Assembly (NCBI GenBank): GCA_963834705.1
Contig: CAWICV010000013.1
Location: forward strand, 496,001 to 560,000
From: RYN-230 sp963834705
GTDB lineage: Bacteria > Actinomycetota > Actinomycetes > Streptosporangiales > Streptosporangiaceae
Direction: 5' to 3'
Length of the DNA: 64,000 nt
Of the stretch, positions 24,788-32,952 are shown piece by piece. The position numbers and the translations under genes were made by a program. How positions within the stretch are numbered: position 1 is the first letter of the stretch; the number at the start of each line of letters is the position of its first letter. The notes below the pieces were generated by a model. It ran no database searches. It was not told where the DNA came from and saw nothing but the letters and a program-made list of their open reading frames with translations.

Positions 24788-27700
24788 CAGGCGGCCAGGA
24801 ACCGGGCCAGCGCGGCGGCCGGCACCGGCTCCGCTTCCTTGCGCAGTTTGGCCAGGCAGCGGCGGCGCAGCAAGCGCAGCACGCCGGTGTCGCACCACTG
24901 CGTGCCGCGCCGCCCGGGCAGGAACTCGCCCTCGGCGATCCGGCCGTCGGCGGCCAGCCGGCGCAGCGTCCCGGTGATCACGGCCACGCCGAGCCCGTAC
25001 CGGGCCGCCACGTCGGCCGTGGTGAACGGGCCGTGGCCACGGGCGTACCTGGCGGTCAGGTCGCCGAGCGGGTCGGCCACTGGCTCGGTGAACGCGGCCG
25101 GCACGCCGGGCGGCAGCGGCACACCGAGCGCGTCGCGCAGCCGCCCGGCGTCCTCGACGGCGGCCCAGCGAGCCTCGCCCGCCACCCGGATCTGCAGCGC
25201 GCGGCGCTGGGCCAGCAGGCTGGCCAGCCAGCCGTCCGCGGCCGCCGGGTCCTGGCACCGCTCCGCCACCTCGGCCGCGGGCAGCGGCCCGATGCCACGC
25301 AGCAGGTCAGCCACGCCCTCAGCGTCCCGGCAGGCCCGGCTGGGCAGCAGCCGCTGCAGTTCCCGCTCGGTCTCAGCGACCACCGCCGGGTCGAGCAGCT
25401 CGCGCAGGTCGGCCTGGCCGAGCAGCTCGGCGAGCAGAGCCGAGTCCAGCGCCAGCGCCTGGGCCCGGCGTTCCGCGACCGGCGCGTCCCCCTCGTACAT
25501 GAACGCGCCGACGTAGCGGAACAGCATTGACCGGCCGAACGGGGACGGCGTGGCCGTCTCCACCTCGACCAGCCGGATCTGCCGGGTAGCCAGCTCCCGC
25601 ATCAGGCCGACCAGGCCGGGCACGTCGAACACGTCCTGCAGGCATTCCCGCACCGTCTCCAGAACGATGGGGAACGTGCCGTACTTGCGGGCCACCGACA
25701 GCAGCTGCGCGGACCGCTGCCGCTGCTGCCACAGCGGGCTGCGGCGGCCCGGCGTGCGCCGGGGCAGCAGCAGCGCGCGGGCCGCGCACTCGCGGAACCG
25801 CGACGCGAACAGCGCCGAGTTGCCCAGCTCGGCGGTGACCAGCTGTTCCACGTCCTCCGGGACCAGCTCGGCCAGCCCGGCCGGCGGCGGCTCGTCGCTG
25901 TCCGGTACCCGGATCACGATCCCGTCGTCGGTGTGCATGGCCTGCACATCCATGCCCTGGTAGCGCTCGCGCAGCCGGGCCGCGATGGCCAGCGCCCAGG
26001 GCGCGTGCACCGGCGCGCCGAACGGGCTGTGCAGCACCAGCCGCCAGTCGCCCAGCTCGTCCCGGAACCGTTCCAGCACCAGGGTGCGGTCGTCCGGCAC
26101 GTACCCGGTCGCCTCGCGCTGGTCGGCCAGGTAGCGCACCAGGTTGGCCGCGGCCAGCTCGTCCAGGCCGTCCGCGCGCAGCCGGCCGGTGGCGTCCTGC
26201 TCGGTGGCGCTGGCCAGCTCCCGGCAGTAGGCGCCGAGCGCGCGGCCCAGCTCCACCGGCCGCCCGGGCGCGTCACCGTGCCAGAACGGCAGCTTGCCCG
26301 GCTGGCCCGGCGCGGGGGAGACCAGCACCTGGTCGGCGGTGATGTCCTCGATCCGCCAGGAGCTCGCGCCGAGCACGAAGACGTCGCCGACCCGCGACTC
26401 GTACACCATCTCCTCGTCCAGCTCACCGACCCGGTGCGAGTTGCGGCCGTTGGCCTCGCGCTGCGACGCGGCCAGGAACACGCCGAACAGGCCGCGGTCC
26501 GGGATGGTGCCGCCGCTGGTCACGGCCAGCCGCTGGGCGCCTGGCCGGCCGTGCAGTGTGCCCGTGGTCCGGTCCCAGACCAGCCGCGGGCGCAGCTCCG
26601 CGAACTCTTCGCTGGGGTAGCGCCCGGCCAGCATGTCCAGCACGGCTTCCAGCACCGGCCGGGTCAGGCTGGCGAACGGGGCGGCCCGCCGGATCACCTG
26701 CTCCAGGTCGCCGACCGCCCAGTCATCCATCGCGGTCATCGCCACGATCTGCTGGGCCAGCACGTCGAGCGGGTTACGCGGGACGCTCAGGGCCTCGATC
26801 TGGCCGTCCCGCATCCGCCGCGCCACCACCGCGGCCTGCACCAGGTCCCCCTGGTACTTGGGGAAGATCACACCGCGGGACACGTCGCCCACGTTGTGCC
26901 CGGCCCGGCCGGTGCGCTGCAGCCCGCTGGCCACCGACGGCGGCGACTCCACCTGGACGACCAGGTCCACCGCGCCCATGTCGATGCCCAGCTCCAGGCT
27001 GGACGTGGCCACCACCGCGGGCAGCCGGGCCTTGAGCGCCTCCTCGATCTGGGCCCGCTCCTGCCGGGACACCGACCCATGGTGGGCCCGGGCCACCTCG
27101 GGCAGCGCGCCGTTAGCCGCCCCGGCCTGGGCCATCACCTGGGCCGGCGGTCCCGGTGCGGCCGCAGCCGGGCCACCCGGCTCGCCGCCGGCCCGCAGTT
27201 CGGCACGCTCGGTGGCGAGCTCGTTGAGCCGGGCGCAGAGCCGCTCGGCGAGCCGCCGCGAGTTGGCGAACACGATCGTGGACCGGTGCTGCTCGATCAG
27301 GTCGAGCACCCGTTCCTCCACGTGCGGCCAGATGGACCGGCGCGGCGCCTGCCCGTCCGGGGTCTCCGGGCCGGCCGCCGTCTCCAGGTCGGTCATGTCC
27401 TCGACCGGCACCACGATGCGCAGGTCCAGCCGCTTGCTGCTGGGCGGGGCGGCCACCGTGACCGGCCGTGCCCCGCCGAGGAACGACGCGACCACCTCGG
27501 CCGGCCGGACGGTGGCGGACAAGCCGATGCGCTGCGCGGGCGGGCGGCCCGGTTCCAGTGCGTCCAGCCGCTCCAGGGACAGCGCCAGGTGCGCGCCGCG
27601 CTTGCCGCCGGCCAGCGCGTGCACCTCGTCCACGATGACCGTGTCCACGCGGCGCAGCACGTCCCGTGCCTTGGAGGTGAGCAGCAGGAACAGGGATTCC

Positions 27701-28146
27701 GGCGTGGTGATCAGGATGTCCGGCGGGTGAGCGGCCAGGCGGCGGCGCTCTTCCGGGCTGCTGTCCCCGGTACGCACAGCGACCTGGATGTCCGGCGGGC
27801 TGCTGCCCATCGCCCGCGCGGTGTGCCGGATCCCGGTCAGCGGGGCGCGCAGGTTTCTCTCGATGTCCACCGCAAGCGCCTTCAGCGGCGAGATGTAGAG
27901 CACGCGGCAGTGGCGTTCGGTATCGGTGGGGGTTGGCCCTGACGCCAGCCGGTCCAGGGCCCAGAGGAATGCGGCCAGCGTCTTGCCGGAGCCCGTCGGG
28001 GCGATCACCAGCGTGTTCTCGCCCTTGCCGATGGCCGCCCAGGCCTGGGCCTGCGCCTCGGTGGGCGCGGCGAAGGCGGCCGTGAACCAGTCGCGGGTGA
28101 CCGCGCTGAATCCCTCCATGGGATCCCGGCCGGGGGGAGCGGACAT
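24643..28146 (-). CDS. lhr: ATP-dependent DNA helicase Lhr, core part (5' piece of a frameshifted lhr)
   Basis: Lhr is a superfamily 2 3'-5' helicase induced by DNA damage in mycobacteria. Motifs are intact: Walker A APTGSGKT (residues 49-56), SPLKALAVD, TTPESLF, DEVH (173-176), GLSATVRP and the second RecA domain (TIVFANSRRLAERL, HHGSVSRQERAQIEEALK, VVATSSLELGIDMGAVDLV, QRTGRAGH). Winged-helix and Lhr core regions follow up to ...ALARFLAAWQQAG. After this the frame turns to Arg/Pro-rich nonsense and stops at 24643, while the homologous C-terminus continues in another frame (23030-24787). One base missing in a run of G/C repeats near 24,770 would restore a ~1,700-aa protein. The change may be a real mutation or a sequencing error. 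The divergent neighbour is absent; the gene lies 61 bp from the DUF4190 gene's stop. Confidence 0.9.
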   Translation of the reverse strand: MSAPPGRDPMEGFSAVTRDWFTAAFAAPTEAQAQAWAAIGKGENTLVIAPTGSGKTLAAFLWALDRLASGPTPTDTERHCRVLYISPLKALAVDIERNLRAPLTGIRHTARAMGSSPPDIQVAVRTGDSSPEERRRLAAHPPDILITTPESLFLLLTSKARDVLRRVDTVIVDEVHALAGGKRGAHLALSLERLDALEPGRPPAQRIGLSATVRPAEVVASFLGGARPVTVAAPPSSKRLDLRIVVPVEDMTDLETAAGPETPDGQAPRRSIWPHVEERVLDLIEQHRSTIVFANSRRLAERLCARLNELATERAELRAGGEPGGPAAAAPGPPAQVMAQAGAANGALPEVARAHHGSVSRQERAQIEEALKARLPAVVATSSLELGIDMGAVDLVVQVESPPSVASGLQRTGRAGHNVGDVSRGVIFPKYQGDLVQAAVVARRMRDGQIEALSVPRNPLDVLAQQIVAMTAMDDWAVGDLEQVIRRAAPFASLTRPVLEAVLDMLAGRYPSEEFAELRPRLVWDRTTGTLHGRPGAQRLAVTSGGTIPDRGLFGVFLAASQREANGRNSHRVGELDEEMVYESRVGDVFVLGASSWRIEDITADQVLVSPAPGQPGKLPFWHGDAPGRPVELGRALGAYCRELASATEQDATGRLRADGLDELAAANLVRYLADQREATGYVPDDRTLVLERFRDELGDWRLVLHSPFGAPVHAPWALAIAARLRERYQGMDVQAMHTDDGIVIRVPDSDEPPPAGLAELVPEDVEQLVTAELGNSALFASRFRECAARALLLPRRTPGRRSPLWQQRQRSAQLLSVARKYGTFPIVLETVRECLQDVFDVPGLVGLMRELATRQIRLVEVETATPSPFGRSMLFRYVGAFMYEGDAPVAERRAQALALDSALLAELLGQADLRELLDPAVVAETERELQRLLPSRACRDAEGVADLLRGIGPLPAAEVAERCQDPAAADGWLASLLAQRRALQIRVAGEARWAAVEDAGRLRDALGVPLPPGVPAAFTEPVADPLGDLTARYARGHGPFTTADVAARYGLGVAVITGTLRRLAADGRIAEGEFLPGRRGTQWCDTGVLRLLRRRCLAKLRKEAEPVPAAALARFLAAWQQAGRRPGQARRRAAGPGGGRRPARTRCTRPSTSWPGRRCPLPRWRR

Positions 28147-28207
28147 GCCTTTAATACTGCCTGCCGGTACCGACAGGATTGACCGCCCGGGCCCGGGGCT
28201 GGCCGGG

Positions 28208-28882
28208 TCAGCCGGGGACGTCCCGGACCGAACCGGTGAGCTGGCCGGACGCGCTGCGCACGGTGCAGACCACGGTGCGCTCGCCAGCCGCCCAGGCGCC
28301 CGCGTCCGGGTAGATGTATGACTCCGTCAGCGAGGACAGCGAGAGCTGCGGGTTCAGGTAGCCGCTCAGCCGGGCGGCGCAGCCCTGGTCGGCTTGCTGC
28401 CGCACCGCGGGGGCGCCCGGGTAACGGTGACCCGCCAGCGGGAACGTGCCGAACACTTCGGCCTCGTGCGGCTGGTTGCAGGACACCACGGCCGGGCTGC
28501 TCATCCCGCTGCGCCCGGGATCGGCACACTGCCCGGTGCGCAGGCTGAACACGCCGGGCAGCGCGGCGGGGCGGGCCGGCTGGTGGTGCCGGGTCAGGTA
28601 CACGGCGCCGCCGAGAGCCGCGGCGATGGTCCACAGGCCGGCCAGCACCAGCCCGGTGATGGCCAGCGACCGGCCCCGGGCGTGGGTCCGGCTGATCCGG
28701 ATCAGCGCCACCGGGCCGAGGATCAGGGTGACCGGCACGGCCGGCACGATGCCGGAGGCCAGCGTGGCCACCGCGAAACCGTCGGTGTGCCGCGGCTGTC
28801 CTGGTGCGGTCCCGGACCCAGCTGGCTGGCCGGTGCCGCGCGCCACCGCGGTGGGCCGGCCGCCGCTGCCTGCTGGGTCCAT
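28208..28882 (-). CDS. Membrane protein with DUF4190 and septum-formation-like domain
   Basis: Predicted 224 aa. A Gly/Thr/Pro-rich N-terminus, then a DUF4190 membrane module with two helices (FAVATLASGIVPAVPVTLIL, SLAITGLVLAGLWTIAAALG) with the short basic loop RISRTHARGR. An external C-terminal domain (residues ~110-224) with four cysteines resembles the actinobacterial 'septum formation' domain: LRTGQCADPG, AVVSCNQPHEAEVFGTFPL and GCAARLSG with RTVVCTVRSASGQLTGSV. Function is unknown; a cell-envelope role is inferred. ATG 28882 with GGAGCG upstream is preferred to an upstream ATG at 28987, which would add a non-conserved tail. It lies 61 bp from the lhr start, same strand. Confidence 0.82.
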   Translation of the reverse strand: MDPAGSGGRPTAVARGTGQPAGSGTAPGQPRHTDGFAVATLASGIVPAVPVTLILGPVALIRISRTHARGRSLAITGLVLAGLWTIAAALGGAVYLTRHHQPARPAALPGVFSLRTGQCADPGRSGMSSPAVVSCNQPHEAEVFGTFPLAGHRYPGAPAVRQQADQGCAARLSGYLNPQLSLSSLTESYIYPDAGAWAAGERTVVCTVRSASGQLTGSVRDVPG

Positions 28883-29114
28883 CTGCGCTCCAGGCGGGTC
28901 CAGGCCGGCCGGGGTCAGCCGGCCTGCCGAGCCAATCCGAAGTGCCCAGAGACCTAGCTGAATCCACTCACGCGATTGCCCGGGCACCGCTTATGACCCT
29001 TCCCCACCAGGCTTGTCACATACCTGCGAGTTGCTCCGTATTCGCGCTCAGGTTGGGCCGTCCGGCCCGCCGCCGGTAGCCTCACCGGCAGGCAGTGGAT
29101 GGCAGGGGAGGACC

Positions 29115-29309
29115 GTGCGGCTCAGCGAGTTCTGGGAGCGGATGCGGGCGCAGTTCGGCGACACCTATGCGAGCAGCGTCGCCAAGGACCATGTCCTGGC
29201 CGAGCTGGGCGGCCGGACGGTGGAGCAGGCGCTGGCCGACGGGGAGGACGCCAAGACGGTCTGGCGGGCGGTCGCCGAAGAGTTCGACGTCCCGCCGTCG
29301 CTGCGCTGA
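29115..29309 (+). CDS. DUF3046 family protein
   Basis: A 64-aa protein: RLSEFWERMRAQFGDTYASS, VAKDHVLAELGGRTVEQALA and a C-terminal WRAVAEEFDVPPSLR. This is the small DUF3046 family found just upstream of recA in most actinobacteria. Function unknown. GTG 29115 has GGGGAGG 3 nt upstream. It is 235 bp from recA; the recA LexA box and promoter lie in that gap. Confidence 0.93.
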   Translation: MRLSEFWERMRAQFGDTYASSVAKDHVLAELGGRTVEQALADGEDAKTVWRAVAEEFDVPPSLR

Positions 29310-29356
29310 GCCCGCGGCAGAATTTCGGCACGGATCCGGCGTGTTGGGTTCATGGT

Positions 29357-29370
29357 CGAACAGTTGTTCG
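29357..29370. promoter_or_regulatory. SOS box (LexA site) upstream of recA
   Basis: CGAACAGTTGTTCG is a perfect 14-bp match to the actinobacterial LexA site GAAC-N4-GTTC with C/G ends. It lies 175 bp upstream of the recA ATG and 48 bp after the DUF3046 stop. LexA repression of recA is expected. Confidence 0.85.
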
Positions 29371-29469
29371 CCTAAGGTAGGGCTCTGGGCGGCGTAGACC
29401 ACCCCCCTGCGCGGCTGCACAGCCAGCGCCGCACCAGTGTCATGAGCCCGGCGCGTCGGTGCGGCGAAA

Positions 29470-29492
29470 CTGTCGGTGCTGCCGCGTAGCGT
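29470..29492 (+). promoter_or_regulatory. RecA-NDp-like (ClgR-dependent) promoter of recA
   Basis: CTGTCGGTG at 29470-29478, 8 bp, then TAGCGT at 29487-29492 matches the mycobacterial RecA-NDp consensus (tTGTCRGtg-N8-TAnnnT) with one change at the first base. It lies 52 bp upstream of the recA ATG. In mycobacteria such promoters are LexA-independent and need ClgR, whose gene is in this window at 5961. Confidence 0.65.
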
Positions 29493-29544
29493 CTGACTCG
29501 GCGATTGAACCAGCAAGCATCCCTGAACCCGGACGGGAGTTCCC

Positions 29545-31794
29545 ATGGCAGGCAGCGACAGGGCGGTCAGCAGGACCGGCGGTGACAGGGATAAGGCCCT
29601 GGAGACCGCGCTGGCCCAGATCGAGCGGCAGTTCGGCCGAGGGGCGATCATGCGGCTCGGCGAAGAGGGCCGGGTCCCGATGGAGGTGATCCCGACCGGA
29701 GCCATCTCGCTGGATATCGCGCTGGGCATCGGCGGCCTGCCCCGCGGCCGGGTGGTCGAGATCTACGGGCCCGAAGGAAGCGGGAAAACTACTCTCGCGC
29801 TGCACGCCCTGGCCAGCGCGCAGAAGGCGGGCGGGATCGCCGCGTTCGTCAACGCCGAGCACGCGCTCGATCCGGAGTACGCCAAGAACCTCGGGGTAGA
29901 CACCGACGCGCTGCTCGTCTCCCAGCCGGACACCGGGGAGCAGGCGCTGGAGATCGCGGACATGCTGATCCGCTCCGGGGCGATCGACGTGGTCGTCATC
30001 GACTCGGTAGCCGCGCTGGTGCCCCGGGCCGAGATTGAGGGCGAGATGGGCGACAGCCACGTCGGCCTGCAGGCCCGGCTGATGTCCCAGGCGCTGCGTA
30101 AGCTCGCGGGCGCGCTGAACCAGACCAAGACCACCGCCATCTTCATTAACCAGCTGCGGGAAAAGGTCGGCGTCATGTTCGGCTGCATGTCGTACTCGAC
30201 CAGGGTGACCCTGGCCGACGGCACGCAGGAAAAGATCGGCAAGCTCGTCAACCAGCGCCGGGATGTCGAGGTCCTGTCCTACGACCCGGACAGCGGGCGG
30301 GTCGTCCCGCGCCGCATCGTCAACTGGTTCGACAACGGCCCGGCCGAGCGCTTCCTCCAGTTCACCGTGGCCAAGCCGGGCGGGAACGGCAAGGCCCAGT
30401 TCGCCGCGACGGAGAACCATCTTGTCCGGACGCCCGGCGGCTGGCACGAGGCAGGCGAGCTGATCCCCGGTGACCGGGTCCTGCTGGCCGAGCCGCGGCG
30501 GCTGAGCGGGCAGCAGGTACAGCTCATCCTGGGCGCGCTGATGGGGGACGGGAGTCTCTCGCCGAATCCCCGCGGCCGGTCAGGTACCCGGTTCCGGATG
30601 GGGCACGGCGCCGCCCAGGCGGACTACCTGGACTGGGAGGTCAGCCTGCTCGGGAACATTGGGTGCACCCAGACATCCAACGCCAAGGGCGCGGTCTTCG
30701 CCGACCTGAGCCCGCTCCCGGAACTGGCGGAGCTACGGGAAACGGTGTACTTCGGGGACGGCAAGAAGCACCTCAGCGGGGAGTACCTGAAGGCGCTCAC
30801 CCCGTTCGCGCTCGCGGTCTGGTACATGGACGACGGGTGCTTCACGCTCCGGTCGAAGGGGGTCCAGGAGCGCACCCAGGGTGGCACCGGCCGGATTGAG
30901 ATCTGCGTGCAGGCGATGAGCCCGGGGTCCCGGGAGCGGCTGGTGGATTACCTGCGGGACACGCGCCGGCTCGACGTCAAGCTCACCGAGCGGGGCGCGC
31001 GGGGCATGGCTGTCCTCCAGTTCAGCACCGAGGCCTCGGCGAAGTTCCAGCGGCTCATCGCGCCGTACGTGCACCCGTCGATGGAGTACAAGCTGCTGCC
31101 GCGATTCCGGGGCCGGTTCCGGGTCGAGCCGGAGTTCGCGGCGCCCGAGACGCACTTGGCGCCAGCCAGGATCCTGGACGTCCACGTCAAGCCGCCCACC
31201 AGGTCCATGCACCGGTTCGACATCGAGGTCGAGGGATCGCACAACTACTTCGTCGATGGCGTCATGGTGCACAACAGCCCGGAGACGACCAGCGGCGGGC
31301 GGGCGCTCAAGTTCTACGCCTCGGTGCGGCTGGATGTGCGCCGGATCGAAACACTCAAAGACGGCACCGAGGCAGTGGGCAGCCGGACCCGGATCAAAGT
31401 CGTCAAGAACAAGGTGGCGCCTCCCTTCAAAGTCGCGGAATGCGACATTCTGTTCGGGTTCGGGATTAGCCGGGAAGGCGGGCTCATCGACCTCGGGGTC
31501 GAGCAGTCGATCGTGCGCAAGTCCGGTGCCTGGTACACCTACGAGGGTGACCAGCTCGGGCAGGGCAAGGAGAACGCGCGGAACTTCCTGAAGGACAACC
31601 CCGACCTGGCCAACGAGATCGAGAAGAAGATCAAGGAGAAGCTCGGCGTTGGGCCGCGCCTGGACGCGGAGGCGGCCAAGGACGGCGCCCCGGCCCCGGT
31701 GGCGCCAGCCCCTGCCCCGGCCGGCAAGGCCGGGAACGGGAAGGCCACCGCGGCGTCCGTGACCAGCATCACCGGCGTACGCGGTGGTGCCTGA
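29545..31794 (+). CDS. recA: Recombinase RecA interrupted by an intein
   Basis: RecA polymerises on single-stranded DNA, promotes strand exchange and triggers LexA self-cleavage. The 749-aa precursor holds a 364-aa intein; splicing leaves 385 aa, a normal RecA length. N-extein: Walker A GPEGSGKT (75-82), VVVIDSVAALVPRAEIEGEM, then FINQLREKVGVMFG. C-extein: SPETTSGGRALKFYASVRLD, then the core end and an acidic/Ala-Pro tail. ATG 29545 is preceded by the SOS box and a RecA-NDp-type promoter. RecX overlaps the 3' end by 11 nt. An active RecA requires protein splicing; both junctions (C214 and HN|S) look intact. Confidence 0.97.
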   Translation: MAGSDRAVSRTGGDRDKALETALAQIERQFGRGAIMRLGEEGRVPMEVIPTGAISLDIALGIGGLPRGRVVEIYGPEGSGKTTLALHALASAQKAGGIAAFVNAEHALDPEYAKNLGVDTDALLVSQPDTGEQALEIADMLIRSGAIDVVVIDSVAALVPRAEIEGEMGDSHVGLQARLMSQALRKLAGALNQTKTTAIFINQLREKVGVMFGCMSYSTRVTLADGTQEKIGKLVNQRRDVEVLSYDPDSGRVVPRRIVNWFDNGPAERFLQFTVAKPGGNGKAQFAATENHLVRTPGGWHEAGELIPGDRVLLAEPRRLSGQQVQLILGALMGDGSLSPNPRGRSGTRFRMGHGAAQADYLDWEVSLLGNIGCTQTSNAKGAVFADLSPLPELAELRETVYFGDGKKHLSGEYLKALTPFALAVWYMDDGCFTLRSKGVQERTQGGTGRIEICVQAMSPGSRERLVDYLRDTRRLDVKLTERGARGMAVLQFSTEASAKFQRLIAPYVHPSMEYKLLPRFRGRFRVEPEFAAPETHLAPARILDVHVKPPTRSMHRFDIEVEGSHNYFVDGVMVHNSPETTSGGRALKFYASVRLDVRRIETLKDGTEAVGSRTRIKVVKNKVAPPFKVAECDILFGFGISREGGLIDLGVEQSIVRKSGAWYTYEGDQLGQGKENARNFLKDNPDLANEIEKKIKEKLGVGPRLDAEAAKDGAPAPVAPAPAPAGKAGNGKATAASVTSITGVRGGA
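30184..31275 (+). other. RecA intein with LAGLIDADG (DOD) homing endonuclease
   Basis: The 364-aa intein begins at Cys214 (CMSYSTRVTLADGTQEKIGK, block A) and ends VMVHN with Ser as +1 residue. Block B appears as ATENHLVRTPGGWHEAGELI. DOD motifs are LILGALMGDGSL (block C) and FALAVWYMDDGCF (block E). Block F/G: HRFDIEVEGSHNYFVDGVMV. All splice residues appear present, so splicing should be active. The site, between MFG and SPETT, differs from the M. tuberculosis RecA intein site and, from memory, matches that of M. leprae RecA. Confidence 0.95.
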
Positions 31795-32452
31795 CGGGGA
31801 GGCCGAGCGGGCCGGACGCCAGGCGGCGGCCCGCGCCGCGCTGGCCGCTGCGCTGGCGGCGGCCGGGCAGCCTGCGGATCCCACGGATTCTCCGGACCCG
31901 GTAGACCCGGTAGACCCGGTGCAGCGCGCCCGCGAGCTGTGCCTGCGGCTGCTGGCCAGCCGGCCGCGGACCAGGACCGAGCTGGCCGATGCCATGCGCC
32001 GTCGCGGCGTGCCGGACGAGGCGGCCGCGGCGGTGCTGGCCCGGTTCACCGAGGCAGGCCTGATCGACGACGCCGCGTTCGCCCGGGCCTGGGTCGAGTC
32101 CCGGCACCACAACCGGGGACTGGCCCGCCGCGCGCTCTCCGCGGAGCTCAAGCAGCGCGGCGTGGACGGCCAGGACATCGAGGCGGCGGTCAGCGCGCTG
32201 GACCCGGCCGAGGAACTGGCGACCGCCCGGCGGCTGGTGGCCAAGGCGATGCGGGCCAGCCGGGGCAAGCCGCTGCCCACCCGGATCCGGCGGCTGGTCG
32301 GCCTGCTGGCCAGGAAGGGCTACCCGGTCCCGGTGGCTTACCGGATTGTCCGTGAGGCCATAGAGCAGGAAGGGATCGACGCGGCCGGTGCCGGAGCCGA
32401 TCTGGATGAGGCGGCGTGGGCAACGCCGGACGCCGATCAGGATGCAGGGTAA
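31784..32452 (+). CDS. recX: Regulatory protein RecX
   Basis: RecX binds RecA filaments and inhibits strand exchange and ATPase activity. The 222-aa product has a low-complexity N-terminus (Ala-rich, then DPxDSPDPVDPVDPV, a 9-bp coding repeat), then three-helix RecX repeats: ARELCLRLLASRPRTRTELA, MRRRGVPDEAAAAVLARFTE with AGLIDDAAFARAWVESR, and LKQRGVDGQDIEAAV. The last repeat is LLARKGYPVPVAYRIVREAI. GTG 31784 overlaps recA by 11 nt, consistent with read-through coupling to recA. Confidence 0.93.
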   Translation: MVPDGEAERAGRQAAARAALAAALAAAGQPADPTDSPDPVDPVDPVQRARELCLRLLASRPRTRTELADAMRRRGVPDEAAAAVLARFTEAGLIDDAAFARAWVESRHHNRGLARRALSAELKQRGVDGQDIEAAVSALDPAEELATARRLVAKAMRASRGKPLPTRIRRLVGLLARKGYPVPVAYRIVREAIEQEGIDAAGAGADLDEAAWATPDADQDAG

Positions 32453-32952
32453 CGAACTAGTTGCTCTGGGTAAGACTTGAGAAGATCGCAACGGATTGCT
32501 TGCCCAAACTGTTATCTACGCTTAACCTCACGGCAGCGAGGTGTTACTCCGTGCCAGGCGGATCGAAACGAGTCTTAACGGCCTGTGACCGGCGGGAGCT
32601 GGGCACAGATTTGGGATGGTAGCTGGTCAGGGCGGGGACGCCCGCTCTCGGCTGATAGGCCTGACCAGGCCCGCGTTCGCGGGCCGGGGAGCCATGCGGG
32701 ACGGCTGGGCGCGAGCCTGGCCGGGACGAAAGTCCAGCGTGCCTTCTGGCGCGCGGGCGGTCGCGAACGGTGCGGCTGACCCGGGCTGGACGGCGCGTTA
32801 GCTGGCCGCTGGAGAGCAGCAGCCGGGCAGCCAACGGTGCCCGGCGGATGCGCTCAGCAGCTGGTGACTGGCGGGCATGACCCCTCGCTGCAGGGCTTAT
32901 CCCTGGCACCACACCTAGGTGCCGGGACCAGCGAGCAGGATTGGGGTGTGCC
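32453..32952. other. 500-bp intergenic region upstream of rny
   Basis: The first ~130 bp are unusually AT-rich for this genome and hold a plausible promoter: TTGCCC (32500-32505), 17 bp, TAACCT (32523-32528). The following ~420 bp are GC-rich with no convincing ORF, so they may be a long leader for the RNase Y gene or contain an sRNA; I see no family-specific fold. Confidence 0.35.

Noticed and set aside
32585..32801. Short ORFs between recX and rny
   Set aside because: No Shine-Dalgarno, biased Arg/Gly/Pro composition, no recognisable family.
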